From assembly GCA_914767885.1 (NCBI GenBank), contig CAJZBQ010000039.1, positions 62,001 to 126,000 on the forward strand: a stretch of DNA of 64,000 nt, written 5' to 3'. The notes beneath the pieces were generated by a model. It was not told the origin of the DNA. It saw only the letters and a list, made by a program, of their open reading frames with translations, and ran no database searches. The translations under genes and the position numbers were made by a program. The stretch's first letter is position 1. Each line of letters begins with the position of its first letter. Below, piece by piece: positions 62,990 to 64,000 of this stretch. This DNA is from Blepharisma stoltei (Eukaryota > Ciliophora > Heterotrichea > Heterotrichida > Blepharismidae).

Positions 62990-64000
62990 ATGAATGACTT
63001 AGAATCTGCAATGACGCAGGAAGAAGGCTCTGCATATAATAAATGCAATACTTATCATGAAAAACAATTATCTGAAGCTTCATTCATAGGAAGCACTCCT
63101 ATGCATAAATATAATACTTATCATGAAGAAGAATTATCAGATGCTTCAATATTCTGCTACACTCCAGACGATTCTCAAAGCTGTGTAAGCATTTTAGAAG
63201 ATAATCCAGTCAATAACTACCATTATACAGAACAGCCTGTGTCTTTTAACCATCAAAATTTTGATTATCAGACAATAGGCAATTACCAGCTTGAAGGAAA
63301 TTATCAAAGTATTGGTAATTATCAGACTAAGTGCAATCCTCAGTCTATTAACAATTATCAGCCTATTAGTGATTGCAAACCTATAGGTAATTTTCAAATT
63401 GACAACAAATATATGCCTTCTTATCAGCAAAATGAAGATAAAATCGTATATGAGCCTGATGCATTATTTTATGACCCAGGGGAGTTTCAAAAGCCTTTAC
63501 AAGAAATCGAAGAAAATACTCTAGACTCTGCTGAAAACTTACCCGCTAGCAAAATCATTGTAAAAGTTTGCCTTTTTGGGAAAATTAATCAAGCGAACAA
63601 AAGTTTTTACTTTGTATAAAATATTTTTTATATATAAAAATTGTAAATATCATAACTTTTAGCTAATTCTTTTTATTTTTTGATTTAAATATAAAATAGG
63701 AAAAAATTATAATTTTGAGCTAAAATTTTAATCACTATGTAATCGAGCAAAATTGTGCTTGCTCACTAAAGGAGGAGAGAATTAGCGAAGCTGCTAGAGC
63801 AAACTAGAAAAGACTTAGAAGAGATGAATATTCCCCAAGAAAAAGAGCCTGAATGCTACTCCGAGTCAGTAGTAGAAGTTCCTAAAATTTTCTTTGAAGA
63901 GGAACTGATCCCAAGACAATTCAACTTAAAGCCAATTACCAGACCACAAATTCCTCGAGTTGGGACGAATTCTTTAGCCATAGGAGATAATGTAAGAAAT
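62990..64000 (+). CDS. Tyr/Gln/Asn-rich repeat protein (runs off window)
   Basis: ATG at 62990 (MNDLESAMTQEEGSAYNK), open to the right edge after removal of a 240-bp MITE. Imperfect repeats occur: TYHEKQLSEASF/TYHEEELSDASI near the N-terminus, then NYQxIGNYQ-type repeats (residues about 85-140: GNYQLEGNYQSIGNYQ). The part after the MITE continues LAKLLEQTRKDLEEM and VPKIFFEEELIPRQFNLKP. The sequence is mostly disordered; the Tyr/Asn/Gln repeats could be self-associating. Function unknown. A truncated copy lies at 52662-52785. Confidence 0.75.
63542..63781. mobile_element. Degenerate CTCC-type MITE in exon
   Basis: 240 bp between TTA (63539-63541) and TTA (63782-63784). Internal CAAGCGAACAAAAG at the left and TGCTTGCTCACTAAAGGAGGAG at the right follow the family plan. 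Removal joins LDSAENL to AKLLEQTRKDLEE in frame. Confidence 0.65.

Noticed and set aside
1-64000. CRISPR array, operons, bacterial promoters or Shine-Dalgarno sites
   Set aside because: No regular repeat-spacer pattern. The genes are eukaryotic with spliceosomal introns; short spacing reflects a compact ciliate genome.

Overview
The window reads as germline (micronuclear) DNA of a heterotrich ciliate close to Blepharisma. Three things support this. (1) TGA sits in frame at conserved Trp positions (kinesin, CK1, cyclin, Cks1, palmitoyltransferase) and every gene ends in TAA or TAG, so UGA = Trp. (2) All eight spliceosomal introns I could place are exactly 15 nt, GTAA...AG. (3) Many coding sequences are broken by AT-rich or mobile inserts whose removal between short direct repeats (usually TA or TNA) restores the frame. 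They behave as internal eliminated sequences (IESs). Genes are very dense: divergent starts 29 bp apart, convergent stops overlapping.

Left part (1-22 kb): two ABCG half-transporters, a membrane-anchored CCR4-type EEP nuclease, a DHHC palmitoyltransferase, an LYR-like protein, a zinc-finger protein, a VMA21-like protein, a PP2C phosphatase, a cyclin, a long coiled-coil protein, a TLC-domain protein and an LRR protein. Five of these are split by GC-rich SINE-like retroposons or CTCC-ended MITEs, several also by short TA-IESs. Centre (22-31 kb): a CID-domain (RPRD/Rtt103-like) gene is split by a 4.7-kb integrase-bearing transposon with a 6-bp target duplication, itself carrying MITEs nested two deep. 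Next come an EF-hand protein and a LITAF-like protein. Then (33-44 kb): a casein kinase 1 with a CaaX end and an altered catalytic Asn, a kinesin-14, several ciliate-specific coiled-coil proteins, a kelch-like protein and a TFIIIC subunit 5.

Right part (44-64 kb): a tandem duplication of a huge surface protein (signal peptide, LNR-like Cys repeats, parallel beta-helix, ephrin-type Cys module, C-terminal multi-TM). The two copies carry different inserts, so each shows the empty site for the other's elements. After subtracting nine inserts, both copies come to exactly 7188 nt (2396 codons). Cks1 and two small genes follow.

The main finding is the insert population. One MITE 'chassis' (CTCCCCC end, TNA target, AACAAAA block) occurs with at least four different interchangeable stem sequences. 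Separately, retroposons with 9-17-bp target duplications sit inside exons and would have to be removed precisely. All assignments come from reading the sequence; no database search was run.
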